Shown here: piece after piece, positions 34,816 to 48,552 of the stretch
Layout of the letters: each line of letters starts with the position of its first letter
Numbering within the stretch: the first letter of the stretch is position 1
Assembly (NCBI RefSeq): GCF_009389715.1
Contig: NC_052394.1
Coordinates: 23,314,899-23,378,898 of the forward strand
Direction of reading: 5' to 3'
DNA length: 64,000 bases
Origin: Phoenix dactylifera
Taxonomy: Eukaryota; Streptophyta; Magnoliopsida; Arecales; Arecaceae
Position numbers and translations under genes: made by a program
The notes under the pieces: generated by a model
The model's input: only the letters and a program-made list of their open reading frames with translations
Database searches by the model: none
Told to the model about the DNA's origin: nothing

Positions 34816-35548
34816 TGAACATCTCTTTTCTAAAGTGAAAATAAGACAGACATCATGCTGCAAGGTAAGGAGAGTGCTCATATTGTGAGTTTCCATATGC
34901 ACAGTAACAACCCTGCGATATCTAAATACACTTACCCTGCTGAGCACACTGAATCACTGTGTCCCCCAAATCTGTGCTTCAGTCGCTAATAAAGGAGGAA
35001 TATCACCAACATCCTATCCAAGTGAAAGCATGGAGCACTGAATTTGCTATCCAGAACCTGAAATAATGCACTGAACTGTCTGTTTTTGAACAACCAGTAC
35101 AGCTTGCTGTCATTGAGATTTAAGTGCTCAAGTTTTTATCTCAAAATGGACATAATTCGCTCAAGCGTTCCAACATAACGGGCTCTTGCTATTCTCCCGT
35201 TATCTGGCTAAATATAAGATTTATACATGGCTATTCACAAAAAAAAAAAAGAGGCTAAACATACTTTTTCTATCTTGATTATTTGAAGCATCTATGACAT
35301 AAAGCTGATCAAATAAATAAGCTGAACACATATGAAGCAGCTTTATTCCAGTACCTACTGAAGCAAAAATCTTATTCCAAGCCTTGCATGATTGAGCCCA
35401 ATGGTCACGCCTGCTCAATAGCCCAGGCTCACAACATAAAACAGTCATCAAAGAGACATGGATCGAAACCTACTGAACATATTTACATAGCTGGTCTGGG
35501 TAGCAAAAAGCAATGGAGGTGGAGAGCATATAAGTGCAATAAGAACAG
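34816..35548. other. TAF12 3' flank
   Basis: Non-coding; it should contain the TAF12 3' UTR, which reads leftward from 35548. Overlapping short frames here lack domains. Confidence 0.45.
35342..35347 (-). terminator. Candidate poly(A) signal for TAF12
   Basis: TTTATT on + is AATAAA on the minus strand, about 200 nt after the TAF12 stop. Position and hexamer fit a plant polyadenylation signal. No transcript end is known. Confidence 0.35.
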
Positions 35549-38500
35549 CTAAAACTGGTGTACTTTGTGCAGCATCTGCGAGCCAATTGCCGAAGTGGAT
35601 AAGTGCTCTGAACTAGGTGAAGCTTTTATTGGATGATCACTAGCTGAATCGCTTGCAACCTGTTTTGTTGTACCTTTGGCAACACTTACATCTCTTTCTG
35701 ACAGCTGGGACTCCATCAATGACCGGACCTGATGTAAATTTCTATCCCCATCAGTACTTCTATCTTGTGCATGTAAATGGTACTGTGTATCAACAGAAGT
35801 AAATCATAATCATGTTGAGACAAAACCAAAAAGTAATAGGTAGGAATACCGTTTCCAGACGTTTCTTGTGAACATCAACAGATACCTGCAATAGTTACAG
35901 AAATGCATCATGATTTGTGGAATCCTCGGAGAAAAAGAAAGAGTGTCCACAAATGATCTAGTGCTTTGAAGATATACTTACAAACATCAGATCAAAATTT
36001 AAGGTTTTAAAGATTTAGAAGGGAAAAAACAAATCAGAGAAGCAATAAAATTGCAGTTAGAAGAAGAGGAGGAAAACAAAGGACTCAAGATACAAAGGAT
36101 AAAAATGGGCAGTGCCAGTATGTCTGCATGGTGCTTTCATTCAAATGGCACGAGAACTAGTAATGCAACACACAGATAAACATTTACACTTAGAGCATAC
36201 ATATGAATCATGCTCAATATCCAGTACCCAACTTTCTCACTTTCATAAGTTTCTCTTGTTGGATACTCATCAAAAGAATTATTTGTTTGCAACAATAATT
36301 AAACCGCTGTCAAGCTGCACCTTCATGTCAAAATTCACCCTGAGGAGTTTTTTTTAAAATCTTTCTCGCTGATATATATCATTTAAGGTTGCTCCCTCTT
36401 TCATGGTAAATCATTTCAAGCAATTGTTAATATTAGAACTATAGAGGACATAAAAGCACCACAGTAGTCAACAAGAGCTGCATTTTCATGTCCAATCTTT
36501 CAACTTGCCGAGGTTCTTCTAATCCTTTCTCGCTGATGCATCTATTTTAAGGTTGCTTCCACCTCACATTATAGTTATACCACTCAATGCAACATCAAAA
36601 TAAACATGCATACACATGAACAAATGCAGCCATGTGCATGCACATATTACATCACCAAAGCAGCTTCCTGCATTCTTCATATTAGTCAAACAAATCTTTG
36701 GCCCTGATTCTCTGGAGAACTTCTCATGGGATTGCTGTTGTTTTTGACTCTGGCTTATAACAGATGCCTCAAAAATGGACCCAGTATCACATTCTGCATT
36801 TACTTTCTCCGAGTCTGTCAATCAATTTACCTACAAAGGGCAAAGCACTCATGCTCAATTTCTTGGCAGTACACCAAATTGGTTTCATACGATCCCTGTT
36901 ACTTGTACAAATGTTTATTCCGTATCCCTTCCACAAATGAAGCAATAATGGCTTAATACCTCTCTTCCATAGAGTGAGGTATGTTATTGTACATCAAACT
37001 ACTCTTTAAAATTAATAGTGCAAGGCTTCTCTCCCAATTGCCAGCCTTACCTTATCAGTGATTTAATTGAACAATTTATGAATCAGACCAACTCAGAACT
37101 CCTCTACTGATAGAATAAAGATGGATACTAACTTCACATCCTATAATAAAATGAGTGGATTCCAGCCTTATTCAAAAATTCAAATTTCTATTTGGCTCAA
37201 GTATACAAAGGAGTATGGTTCAGAGAAGCTGTCTAACTAAATTATGTCATGTCACAGTTAAGCAGTTTTATGGTAATGAAGACAGCAGGAGTGTTGACAC
37301 AGATTTTGTAAGATTTGCAAACATAGTGAATCAACACATTTTCGACCAATTATGCACCAAGAAAGAAGATTGGGCGGAAAGTGGAGATCAAGAAAGCAAC
37401 AATACAACACATGCAAGCATCCACTCTTTCGGTTCCTTTAGACATATGATTTGTTCTTTTTATTGTCATGCTATTTGAGTAATATCATATGATGAAAAAT
37501 CAGCAGCATATCACACCAAAACAGAGACGAGATAAGCAAACCAAACATCATCAAGCATTGATCATCAAACATTTCTTCCAGAAACCTTATTTTTATAATG
37601 ACCACAAAAGGGTAGCGACAAGCTAATCTAGCTGCACAAGTCAACAAATAAAATTTACAATGCTTCTAGACTAATAAGTTCCCTATGACCAAACACATTT
37701 TGGTGCTGTTTATATTCCAGACACAAAGGCTTAGAGTCTGAAGCAGACTAAGAAGGCATAGGTATGTTTGTACTGCAAATCTTTGAATAAAAAATAACAA
37801 AAACTAAAAAAGTTAAGGAACATTTCTTACAGATTTTCCTTGCTGATTCTGCTCCTCCTTTGAATAACCAGGAATGGTCAAGTTCCAGTTTTTCTCTGCA
37901 TAAGATCATTCATCAATTATACTATAGAAATTGAAACAGCAAATTTATAGCAAATGCATGTTTTAAATTCTTCATTTAAAAGTCTCCTATTAGACACAAG
38001 CAAATGGGGAAGCAATAATTTTCCCTATTGCATTTGGAATTTATGGAGTTGATACCAAACATCGAACAGTCAATGATCACTTAAATATAAAATGCAACTA
38101 ATCAAGAAGAATTTGCTATCATCAGCATTTGAAATTTTATATGAACAAGCAAAGATTAAACATATAGAAAGGTTTCTTTAAAGAACAAAAACAAAAGCAC
38201 AAATCACCTGTTAATATTTGTGTTCAATATTTATTATACATAAGCAAACCAAATGGATAGAAGTGCTATTGAATGAGCTGCAAACCTAGGTGTAGCAATA
38301 CATCCTTGGCCTCTAATGTTGAAGACTTACGATGCTTTGCAAGACTGCATGCAAATGTGGTAACCTGCATGCATTCAAAATCATCAAGAGCTAACTCTGA
38401 CATTAAATCAGTAGCTGCAAATAAGATTATTGATGACAAAATATGACCAATAACTGGGACTTGTTCCCAGACCAAATGATTTACAGGCACAAGATGCAAG

Positions 38501-41500
38501 AAAACATACCACATAACATTATGCATACGAATGAAAGAACATATAACAGGGACAGCAAAATTGCATGGTAACCCAACAAGCAACAGCAACAAAAGATTAC
38601 GAATAAGGATAGCATGAATTCTAAAGCATGCACAAATGCGTGTGCAAGATAACTTTTTCAATGTGCTAAAAAACAAGACTACAACAGGTGACCCAACTTG
38701 AAAGTTAGCCAAACTATTAAAGGACAGTGCTTATTCTACATATACTATAGCTATTTCTGACTAGATTGATGAAGCCAAGCCTTGACCAAGTCAGAGCATC
38801 CAAAGTTAACATTAGTTTCAGTAAATCTGTAAAACAACATTCTCCAAGCAAAACAGCTTTCTGACAGAAATGGCAGAGACGCAACCATATACATATAAGC
38901 ACAAAGTGTACTCAAATATAATGAGTATCACCCAGTCACAACTAGATAGAAGATGACTGATTAATCTTTGGAAATGAAGCAATGACATGCGATAAGAAAA
39001 AATGGCTAGTATCTAGTTATAGTGAAAATGTATGTGATTTTAGTGAAACTATCTAACGAGATCTCCTCTTCTATATTGCAAATTTTGGCTGAAGGATCTA
39101 AATATTTTCCTTGTAGATCTGGTGTCTGCTGTACATTCTTTAGTTTTCTTTCTTGTGCCAGTCCTGTTTGATCATGACTCTGAAAACATTGTATGTAAGA
39201 AATACCATTAGCTTACTTCAGTTTAGGCATGGGAGACTGTAGCATTCAGGTTACATACAAATCATCACTAAGGCCCTTCAGTGTCACTCGATATTAGTGG
39301 TAAATTTTCAAAATGTAAAATACAGAAGGATTAACAAAAAAAAAACTGTAAAATTTTCCTGCGAAAAGGAATGAAACCAGTTCCTGTGGATAACTAGTTT
39401 CCACAGACAGAAAAAAAAAAATCACATGTATAGATATTAAATTTACCATTGCTCATGAATTGTATGACCAAACAACTACACTGGTCCCCAACAAAATGTG
39501 GATGCTGCAGCACCAACCAATAACCCACCACAAGCATGATCCACTAGGCAAACACAAAACCAATGACACAACTTGACAAGTAAAACCACCATAAACAATG
39601 ACAAGGGAACATAGAATATACGTATGAAAAGCAGTTACTATATAGACTGAGTTGTAAGCCGGTTGCTTATTTGAGAACTGACAATGCCAGCTAGTTTATA
39701 TACTTGTTTCTAGTTTTGCATTCAATAGCAATTTCAACAAAACCAATACCATGCACGTATAGTATCAGTATGCCTGGTATGAGGATCAGTTCAGTGCATC
39801 GAGACTTGATACACCTCCGTACCAAGACTTGGTATACCCCCATACCAAGTCTTGGTTTGCCCCCATACAGAATCTCGATTCGGTATTGATATGGTACGAT
39901 ATGCCCACAGGGGACGGTACACACAGTATAGTGACATCGATCCCATGTTTAACCCAAGTATTTATGGATTTAATATGCATGTGCATATTATTTTTTGGTT
40001 ATCGTGTCTATAAATTTTGAATGGTGAAGCTTAAAATTACTTGAGAGAAGAAGGAATCACTAAAATTTTGATGACAGCAATTTGATAACCTAGATTCAAT
40101 TTGAAAATAATTGTGGCTTAGCTTAGTTCACAACATCAACATGGATGAAGTATTCCAGTTCCTAGCATAAATTTATAATAGATTAATTTGTTCTATGTTA
40201 AAATAAGGTCAGCCAAGTAAAACATTTAGGATTTCCTGTGCAAGCATGATATAAAGACAATAGCTCCAAAAGTACTGCAAAGTCAAATAAATCCTTGCGT
40301 AAACTATAAAATCCAACAGTTTGGAAGCATTTAGCTAGATGTGCCTAGAGAGTAAGATCACCGTACATACTACTAAGTATTGAAATAACCTATAAAGATC
40401 AGCAGGCCATGACAGCAATAAAGAAGAGAATGCACTAAACAAAGTTGATATTTATGGCATTCTTTAGACTAAGTGAACTTTTGATACTGACTAGAGTTGA
40501 ATTTTAGTCAATTATAAGTTCCAAACTTGTAGATATCAAACAATCTACCTAGAAACTATGGCACAGTTTGGATGGATACCTCAGAACTAAACAAGCCCTC
40601 CTAATGCAATGGGTTACCTATTGCTCAGAACAAGAAGGAAAATAGAAGATTGGGAGTTTGATTAAATTTCACTGTCAATGACAAGAACATGGTTGTATAC
40701 AGTATTATGCGGAAGGAAAAAAATAAAAAAGAAAACAATTATGTGCATTACTGAATTAATGAAGTCATCAGCCATCTCCAAAAGGAGGTCTTCAACTTCA
40801 GGATCCAGCTTACATTGGGGATCCACCTGCAAGGATATTAAATAAACAGTACAAAGTAAATAAATTCAACATACAATACATAAAAGCCAAAAGCATTTTA
40901 AGATGCATACTCAAAAAAAAGAAACTACGAGAAAAAGACTGCCTGATAATAATACAACACAATCATGAAGTCGCTCGTCAGTAAAATGATAACAAATAAA
41001 CTATGATAAATACAATAAATTTAACAAATATTGCATGAAAGCCTGAAGCATTTAAAGGGATAATTTAAGAAAGATGCTTTGACAGAAAACAAGAAAAAGA
41101 GTTATTGCCTGTGGATGTATTTAGACAGGCATGCATTATTTGCTTCATTGCACATGATTGTAAACATTCAGTCACCCATCACTTAAAACTAATTTCATCT
41201 CATATATCAGTAATAAGCTCTGTCCTTCCTAATTTCACCATCCATCAATTTTACCATCCTCATCTTTTAAATGCTCATTAAATATAATCTATCTACACCA
41301 TTTGCTGATACTATGCTTCAATGACTTAATCATTAATAGTCAAAAAAAGGTTTGCAACATGATGATCCAGAAATACCATCTCCCAGATGGTTTTAAGTGT
41401 CAGCATTTGTTGGTCATTGTCAGCACAGTAGCAGCAGCAGGCACCGGCTTGGCATGACACCTATTATCTTTTAGCTTGTACTAAAAAAAAGTGACTTTTG

Positions 41501-44500
41501 AGCTATCTTTTTCTTTTTTTTCCCAGCATGACACATTCTGTAGCAGTGATATGCAAGAGGCACTTAACTCCTTGATCTGTCATCAATACAGAAAAGAACT
41601 TTACAAAATTAGATAGCTAAACCATCAATAAGATGTACCTGTGAAACTAAATCCTGGATCCTTCTCTTTCCAAGAAGTTGATTAGTTGCTTCCATTCCTT
41701 GACTTGAACTACCACCAGTCATAGTTGTGGCAGATGCAGGTGTTTCTGGTTGTGATCCAGTCATACTTAAAGACTTTTGGAGTGCAGGCCCTGGCATCCT
41801 TGGAGATTGCTGCTGCTGCTGCAACTGCTGTAGCTGCTGCTGCTGCTGCTGCTGAGTGCCCAGCTGCGGCTGCTGTTGTGCTAGTTGAGAGATTTGCTGT
41901 TGAGTCAGGCCCATGGATTTTTGATGCAGCTGAGATGAAGGCAATTGTTGCGGCAAGAAGGCCTGTTGCTGCCTCTGTTGTTGTTGAAGGTGATAAGAAG
42001 GAGAAACTGGTGCACCCATTGATGGCTGCATTTGCTTCAACCATTGCTGCTGCTGAGAGAGAGTAGTCTGCATCAATGCTGATTGCCCATTTTGAGTTAA
42101 ACCAGGTAGCTGAGGGTTCATTGCTGCAAGTGATGGCGTCCTCGGTAAGCTTTGACCAGGTAGCTTCTGCTAGATTGATTCAGTTATAAATATTACTTCT
42201 TCTTTTAAAGGAATACAAGACAATAGACCATAACAGTTGCAAATTCAAACAATTAAACTAAAGAGAGCAATAACCAGGTTACTCAACATGCACATTGATG
42301 CAACCAAAAAAAAAAACACATTGATGACCTGTTAAACAGAAGATGATAGCACATAATACTTGTGTATTTGGATCTGGTAATTAATGAACAGTTTATAATG
42401 ACAAGATAACCCAAGATTCAAGTGTTATACATAGCCTAGGAAATATTATAATTTTAACATTCTATTTCAGTAACTCATTTATTTTGAACATCAATAAAGG
42501 ATCCCATTCTGTTCAATCCCGACTACGATTGGGATCAACTTAAAACAGCGTGATCCAAAGTGCGTCGCATTGTCCATCCACCCCTCTCACCCTGACTTCA
42601 TTCCATGCCTCCAAGTGCCATTATAAATGTTTGGTGGCCTAAAATGTCAATCATGCTTCTGTTTTGAGGATGAAGTGGAGAAGTCTGCATGACAACCGCC
42701 ATACTTATATATGGAGTGCATATTTTAAGAACGATGATAAAGGGGGTGGCCTCTTATGGGATGATATGAAGCAAGAGCAACAGAAAATGAAAAAGCAATA
42801 AGAATGGCAGAAGGCCAGGTTGGTTTGGATTCAAGTGGGGTTAATTTATACGAGCAAGGGTCAACTGGTCTGACCATAGTCCATCTCAATCTGCCAATAG
42901 GTCACGGTTCCTCTCTTTACCGATGTTAGAAGGGGTAGACAGAGGAATTTGGGAAGAATCGTCAAGACAAGATCAAGCTATAAACCATAGAGGGGATGGG
43001 GGGTTACATCAGATTGAATAATGGATCATAAGATACCTTTCCGATTCTTAAAAAAGGTTTAAAATATAAACGAAAATAAGACTTAAAAAATGAGTCAAAA
43101 CTAAAGTAAATGAAGAATAAAAAGCCATATATAGAAAATGACTAGTTGCCACCATCATAAGCCCATATATAGAATGTGTACTTTTTTCAAACATCTTGTA
43201 TTAGTTATTCTAAATACCAATCGATGCATCTACCATTTTAGGTAAAAAAAATTCGGAACAAGATTCATATGTTAACAAATAATTGTAAAAATAAGAAAAA
43301 TAGTCTCTTTCCTTTTACTCCATCAACTCCACATTTCTTTCTTTAAAAAGTTTGAAAACTTAAAAGGCTTGCTAATTTTGCATACTCAAGGCTTATATTA
43401 GCAATAAATATGTAACTACATAAGTCAAATAATCAAACAAATAGAAGATAAAGTTCCAATATGATTTAACGAGTAAATAGCATGATAGTTTTGGATCTTA
43501 AATTTAAAGGATCATGCGATCCATAATATGGATCTAGATCTTATGATTATGGATCTAGACCTTATGATTATGGATCGAGATCTTATGATTATGGATCTAG
43601 ATCTTATGATTATGGATCTAGATCATATGACTATGCATCTGGATCTTATGATTATGAATCTAGATCTTATGATCATAACTGATCCCAAATCAAGGATGAA
43701 AGATTTGGATCATTTAAGGCCACTTTGATCCCGATCATAAGATCTACATCACGGATCATAAGATCTGAAAAATAAGAATAACCGAGGAAAGGGGAAGAAT
43801 ATACCAGTGTCAAGTGGGACGAACAAGCTATGGCGGTGGATTCTAGTAGAAGATGGATGAGGGACGGCAGCACGGCAATGGAGCCTTTGGTGGCGCGAGA
43901 GCAACTAGCCACGACAAAGAGATGCTCGCAGATCACAAACCGTTGATGGGCGGGGTTGATGGGTTGCACCAAGGTAAGACCGACGGACCACGATGATGAA
44001 GAGATGTGAAGAAGGGAAAGAGGAAGCGGGTGGAGGAGGAGGAGGAGGATGAGAGGAGAGCAGGAGATGTGGGACAGGAAGGAGAGGAGGGGAGTGATGG
44101 GAAGGGTGGGATTAGAGAGGAGAGGAAGAGACTAAGGAGATTGGAAGGCAAAGTAGAGCAGGGATTATAGAGGAGAGGAGATTTTGGAAAAATTGTTAGG
44201 GAGAGGAGAATAGGTTTTGCCTTATATATAATATAACATTAAAAATGATATTAATATTAAATGCCATTTACTATGAGCGAATGGGTTGGTTTTGTCTACC
44301 CCAAACTTGGCATGACTCATCAACCCATTAGGTCAAGTTAAATGGTTTCTGATCAAAACTGCCATCCATCCCTAAGAGTGATGATTATGAAGAGAAGACA
44401 AAAAGCAAAATGGAAAAGCTCCAACAATATTTGTCATATTTGGAATACATACACAGATAAATAGACAAGTGAAACAACTCATGAATGATTTCACCCATTT

Positions 44501-47500
44501 CATTGTCATTAGAGCATCAAAAGAATCAAGCAAAATTGACATGGTATTTGCAAGGTTTTCATGGAACACCTAATACTTATTGAGTACCTTTAACTTATGT
44601 ATATTTTAAGATTGACGACTAGATAGTTCATAATCAATTAAAAGATAACACCTAGGGAGCACTAATACTTCATATTATATGCCTTGTTTGTATCAGGTGT
44701 ACTTCTCAGATGTGTATCCGATACTTGTGTCAAGTATCCCATTTTTCAAAATTGAAAAGAAATACTCAGGACACTTCCCGGATAGACTCAAGAAACTTTC
44801 TTGGTATCTCCAAAAATAAGAGGGCAATTTTTTTATCTTTTAATTATAACCTTCTAATGACGAATCGCCAGTTCTGTAGTATATGCTAATCAACTATATA
44901 TAGTTGAAACTCCATGAGTTGGCCATGTAAAGACGAACTCCAAAGTAGCGATGAAAGTTCTAAGAAAATAAATATTTTATGGCTCCCATAATTAAGACAG
45001 TGAGAAAGTGAAGAGTTCCACTTCTGCACATAATAACTCTTCTGTTCCTTCTCCTGCCATTCTCTCTTCCTTTTCTCCAAAAGTACATGCACAATACTAG
45101 TATCAAAATACGAAGTATAGATTGGTGCCTATGGATTTGAACAATAACTAAATGATGAGCTTCTAAAAGTTGATGATGTCATATAAAATCTGGACTATGC
45201 TATTTTGATAGTGTACTAAATTTTATGGATGTCTTTTACATGCTTTTTCAGAATCTATCATGTGGATATAAAATGCATATATATTCATTGACTTACGTCC
45301 TGTTTGGGGGAGCTTTTGGAAGGCCGGAAAGCACTTTGTAGCCCTCCAAAAATATTTTTGGATGAAAAGGAGTGTTTGGTAAAAATTTTGGAAAGCTGTT
45401 TTAGCTTTTTCATAAAGCTAGAAACAGCTTTTTAAGAAAACTCCATTTTGAAGCTTTCCGAAAAAACTGTTTTGAGCTTTGTCGGAAAACTGTTTTTTTT
45501 TTACCAAAATATCCATAATAAAATATAACAATGACATACTTTGTCACTTTATAAACCTAAAAATCTGCTAGAGCCCTAACAAAGAACCCTATCCGTGAAT
45601 CAAACTTTCTTCCGTGCAAGAAAAGGTATTTTTGTTTCCTATTATTATATTATACTATAAATATAATATTATATTACATTATATCATAATACATTAATAT
45701 GTTATGTTAAATAATTTAATATTATGTTATATTATGAAAATTAATGTACGCTAATAATTATAATATTTTGTATATTTATTATTATATTATACTATAAATA
45801 AAATATTATATTACATTATATCATAATATATTGATATGTTATATTAAATAATTTAATATTATATTAAATTATTACACTATAGTATACAATGTTATACTAT
45901 ATTATAATAATATTATATTACATTATAGTAATATTATACTATATCATATATTTATGTATTAATATATGTTATATTTTATTATGCTCTGTTGTATAATACT
46001 ATGCCATGTCCTTTATGGTAATTTTGTCATACAAAAGTACTTTCTCAGTTTGTTTACCAAGCACATGTTAAATTGCCACAGCACGTTAGAAATATAGTTA
46101 TTAAACAGCAAACAACTTTTTATAAAAGCTCTACTTCCAACAGCTCTACTTCCAAAAGCTTTACTGCCAACAACTCTCCCAAACAAGGCCTTAACGTACT
46201 TGTAGCTATCCTACTTTTTCAATATTTGTCATACCGGTGTATAATCTACATCCCTTATATGTGTCCATGCTTCATAGTATACCATGTACATTAAGTCTTG
46301 CAGATTAATTATTTCGAATATTGTTTGAGCCCATATTAGATCATCATAGTTTGTTTTCATCAGCACTAACAAAAACACAACAGTACAGTTACATTTTCGC
46401 TGGTGGTGGGTTATATGGAACCATCTGCATGATATGAATAGGGACATAAATCGAAGCATAGGTTGACAGTTCTCACAGGTAGCTACACTTGCTCCATTAA
46501 TCCATGCAGGTGGGTTATAAAATAAGACAGGAAAGATAAGTCCTCTCAGATGGAACAATTGCTTCACCACAACAACAAGATTCATCAAAAAGTTGTCAGC
46601 TGGAAGGCACACCTGAGGAGATGTGAGCGCCATTTGTTGCGACAGCTGCTGCTGCCTCATTTGCCCATGCGCAAAACGTTGCTGACCATATGAGAGAGGC
46701 CCATTAGCTCTTAGCTGCGGATTCAAACCGAGTGAACCCATCACCCCCATTGCCTGCATTCCTTGCAACGCCTGCCCTGATGAATTACCAGGATGAAACT
46801 GTGTACCTTGGACTAATCCCATCTTCTGCCTTGGCTGCAACTAGAGTGAGAAAGAAGTTAAATAGCTCTTCATACCAGACCTACTAATTTAGCAAAACAT
46901 ATCCACAAGCAGTAAAAACCTTGAAAATGGATTGTGCTTGGTTTGTTTAGCTGAAAATGGAGTAGAAACATCGTTAAAAGCTCCACAAGTTTCGGTTTTA
47001 TTTTGTTCCAATACTATTCACCATAAGTTATTCTAGCTGCAAATATGGGCTCTCCAATCACCTTGTTTTTGTTTCCCTTCAATATAAACCAACAGTGATA
47101 AAGTAAACCATCGCATTGGCATGTCAAAGAACTGGGTCTTATAGAAAAAGCATCACGAATCCAAATTCTCATTTAATATTATTAAAGAAAAAAAAAGCAA
47201 TGAAAATAAGCATTCAATCATCACAAAAACAATTCTAAGAATTCCAAAAAAAAAAACATTTTGTCTCCAAAAACAATTCTCATCTCGTCTCCATATGAGC
47301 GAATCGCACGTGGAGCAAGAGCAACCGATTACCTGTGCAAGCATCTGGGACTGCAGATTTAGATGGGCTGCACTCTGTCCGGGCAGCATAGGCAGCTGGC
47401 TGGCCTGCCCCAATGTCCCGGCCCTCGACATTCCGGCAGCCATCTGCTGCTGCTGCGGTTGTTGCTGTTGCTGCTGAATCTGCGCCCCGCCAAAGTTCAT

Positions 47501-47950
47501 CTGCCCGCCATACATCCCGGTGTGCTGCCGCATCGCGCTGGCTGCCACCGCCGCGCCGTACTGCTGCTGAAGCTGGCTTATCCTCGGCATCGATCCCGAT
47601 CTCAGGAGGCCCTGCTGGAGCTGGAAGCTCGTGGAACCCGGCATCAGGCTCTGTTGCTGGCTCTGAAGCTGTTGTTGCTGGGCTTGGAGCTGCTGCTGCT
47701 GCTGCTGCTGGGATTGGGGCTGCAGGGATTGCTTGGAAGCATAATCTAGGGCGGCGGCGGGGTTGATTTGGGGCTGGGGTTGGGGGATGTGCGGGGAGGA
47801 GATCTGGGAGAGGTCGTTGATGGAAGGGGATGCGGTGATCTGGGGGGAGGGGAGATTAGGGTTTTGGGTGTTTGGTGTGGGGATGGGGTCGCCACCGCTC
47901 GGGGTGCCGAGGGGCTTCTGAGGAGAGGAGGAGGTGGAGTTCTCCGCCAT
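35549..47950 (-). CDS. TAF12: TFIID/SAGA subunit TAF12, 8 exons, 602 aa
   Basis: Minus-strand exons in order: 47950-47333, 46840-46613, 42166-41639, 40826-40752, 38364-38286, 37895-37831, 35885-35850, 35728-35549. Total is 1809 nt, GT-AG throughout, phases consistent. Residues 1-455 are Ser/Pro- then Gln-rich, with long polyglutamine stretches. About 455-535 form the histone fold: [72 protein letters not shown]12 pairs with TAF4 in TFIID and with ADA1 in SAGA through this fold. A Ser-rich tail follows [15 protein letters not shown]. Plant TAF12 proteins carry such Gln-rich N-termini, so length is normal. The ATG at 47950 is the first ATG in frame; a leader precedes it to about 48060. Exon 3 has a TAG-CAG tandem acceptor that could add one Gln. 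Intron 2 is 4.4 kb. Confidence 0.95.
39735..39930. repeat. GGTACC-like dispersed repeat, copy 4 (TAF12 intron)
   Basis: Contains alternating ACCAAGACTTGGTATACC, CCATACCAAGTC, CGGTATTGATATGGTACG and GGGACGGTACAC. Several short internal inverted repeats (CCAAGACTTGG) are evident. Confidence 0.5.
43528..43680. repeat. 21-bp minisatellite in TAF12 intron 2
   Basis: About seven tandem copies of a 21-bp unit containing GGATCTAGATCTTATG, with point changes. The unit length is a multiple of three, which yields a spurious open frame of MDLDLMI heptads. The surrounding bases at 43500-43790 carry more GATCATAAGATC words on both strands. Confidence 0.85.
45296..46190. mobile_element. Tourist-like (PIF/Harbinger) MITE in TAF12 intron 2
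   Basis: The left end CGTCCTGTTTGGGGGAGC and the reverse complement of the right end, GGCCTTGTTTGGGAGAGT, align without gaps for about 24 bp. TTA flanks both sides (45293-45295 and 46191-46193), the target duplication typical of PIF/Harbinger. Subterminal AGCTTTTGGAAG/AAAAGCT words recur. The centre (45640-45990) is a very AT-rich TATATTATA block. No transposase is encoded. Confidence 0.6.
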
Positions 47951-48300
47951 TGCCGTCAAGCTGGAGTGCAATCGGTGGAGAGCATCGCGAAGGGAGGTGG
48001 GGAGAAAGGTTGGGGAATAGCAGGAAAGGGGGAATGTCGCTCGGTCGGTGGTTTTGAGTTACTCGTTCGCCGCTGCTAACGCAAGGATCCAAGTTTCTTT
48101 GGGAACCTATACGAACCTCATCGGCATTTGTTCTCTCCTCGCTAGTTTTGGCCGCCCTTCAATCGTACACGCCTGAATAGACCTCAGAGCCCGTGCCCCT
48201 CAAGGGAACAAAAATCACATGGGACGGATCCAATAAAATATCATATATGACGGAATTTTTATTAAAAAGAAAATTCAAAAATTAAATATGAATAAAACTC
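47951..48300 (-). promoter_or_regulatory. TAF12 leader and promoter region
   Basis: Upstream of the ATG on the minus strand lies a GC-rich leader (to about 48060) with CGATTGCACTCCAGC near the ATG, then mixed sequence. No clear TATA box was seen. Extent is approximate. Confidence 0.4.
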
Positions 48301-48309
48301 TCACCAATG

Positions 48310-48552
48310 AAGTTTGTTAGCAAAGGCTAAAATACGGTAGGAGCTGGAGGGCCTTTCATGTCAACCATGCGTTTCATAAAATTAATGAGGCTATGGACTG
48401 GATGGCTGTTTATGTAGCCAGTCACTCCGATAGTACCATGTGAGTTGAAAATGAAGAGTTGCTCCGATACTCCAAAATATTTTGTTTTTCGATTTTATTA
48501 GATGTATTCATACTCGTCAGATATGATCCACCCATCCTAGCAAAAAAAAAAA
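48310..48552 (+). mobile_element. LINE 3' fragment with A tail
   Basis: Translation gives broken RNase H-end text resembling HAFREINEAMDWMAVYVASHS and a following WVENEELL stretch, parallel to FREANGAADWVAAFAAHHS in the 2927-3763 copy. The final bases CCTAGCAAAAAAAAAAA match the LINE tail form (TCAGCAAAAA). Very short and 5'-truncated. Confidence 0.65.

Noticed and set aside
41725..42066. Ala-rich plus-strand frame opposite TAF12 exon 3
   Set aside because: A shadow of the glutamine repeats. The minus strand carries the histone-fold gene.
43528..43728. Protein made of MDLDLMI heptads
   Set aside because: It is translation of a 21-bp minisatellite inside an intron, with no start context or homology.
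44690..44800. Member of the GGTACC family near 44.7 kb
   Set aside because: It has TATCCGATACTTGTGTC-type text but lacks the GGTACC word density. The resemblance is too weak to include.
47363..47766. Plus-strand frames rich in Leu or Ala opposite TAF12 exon 1
   Set aside because: They are antisense shadows of the CAG/CAA-rich polyglutamine codons.
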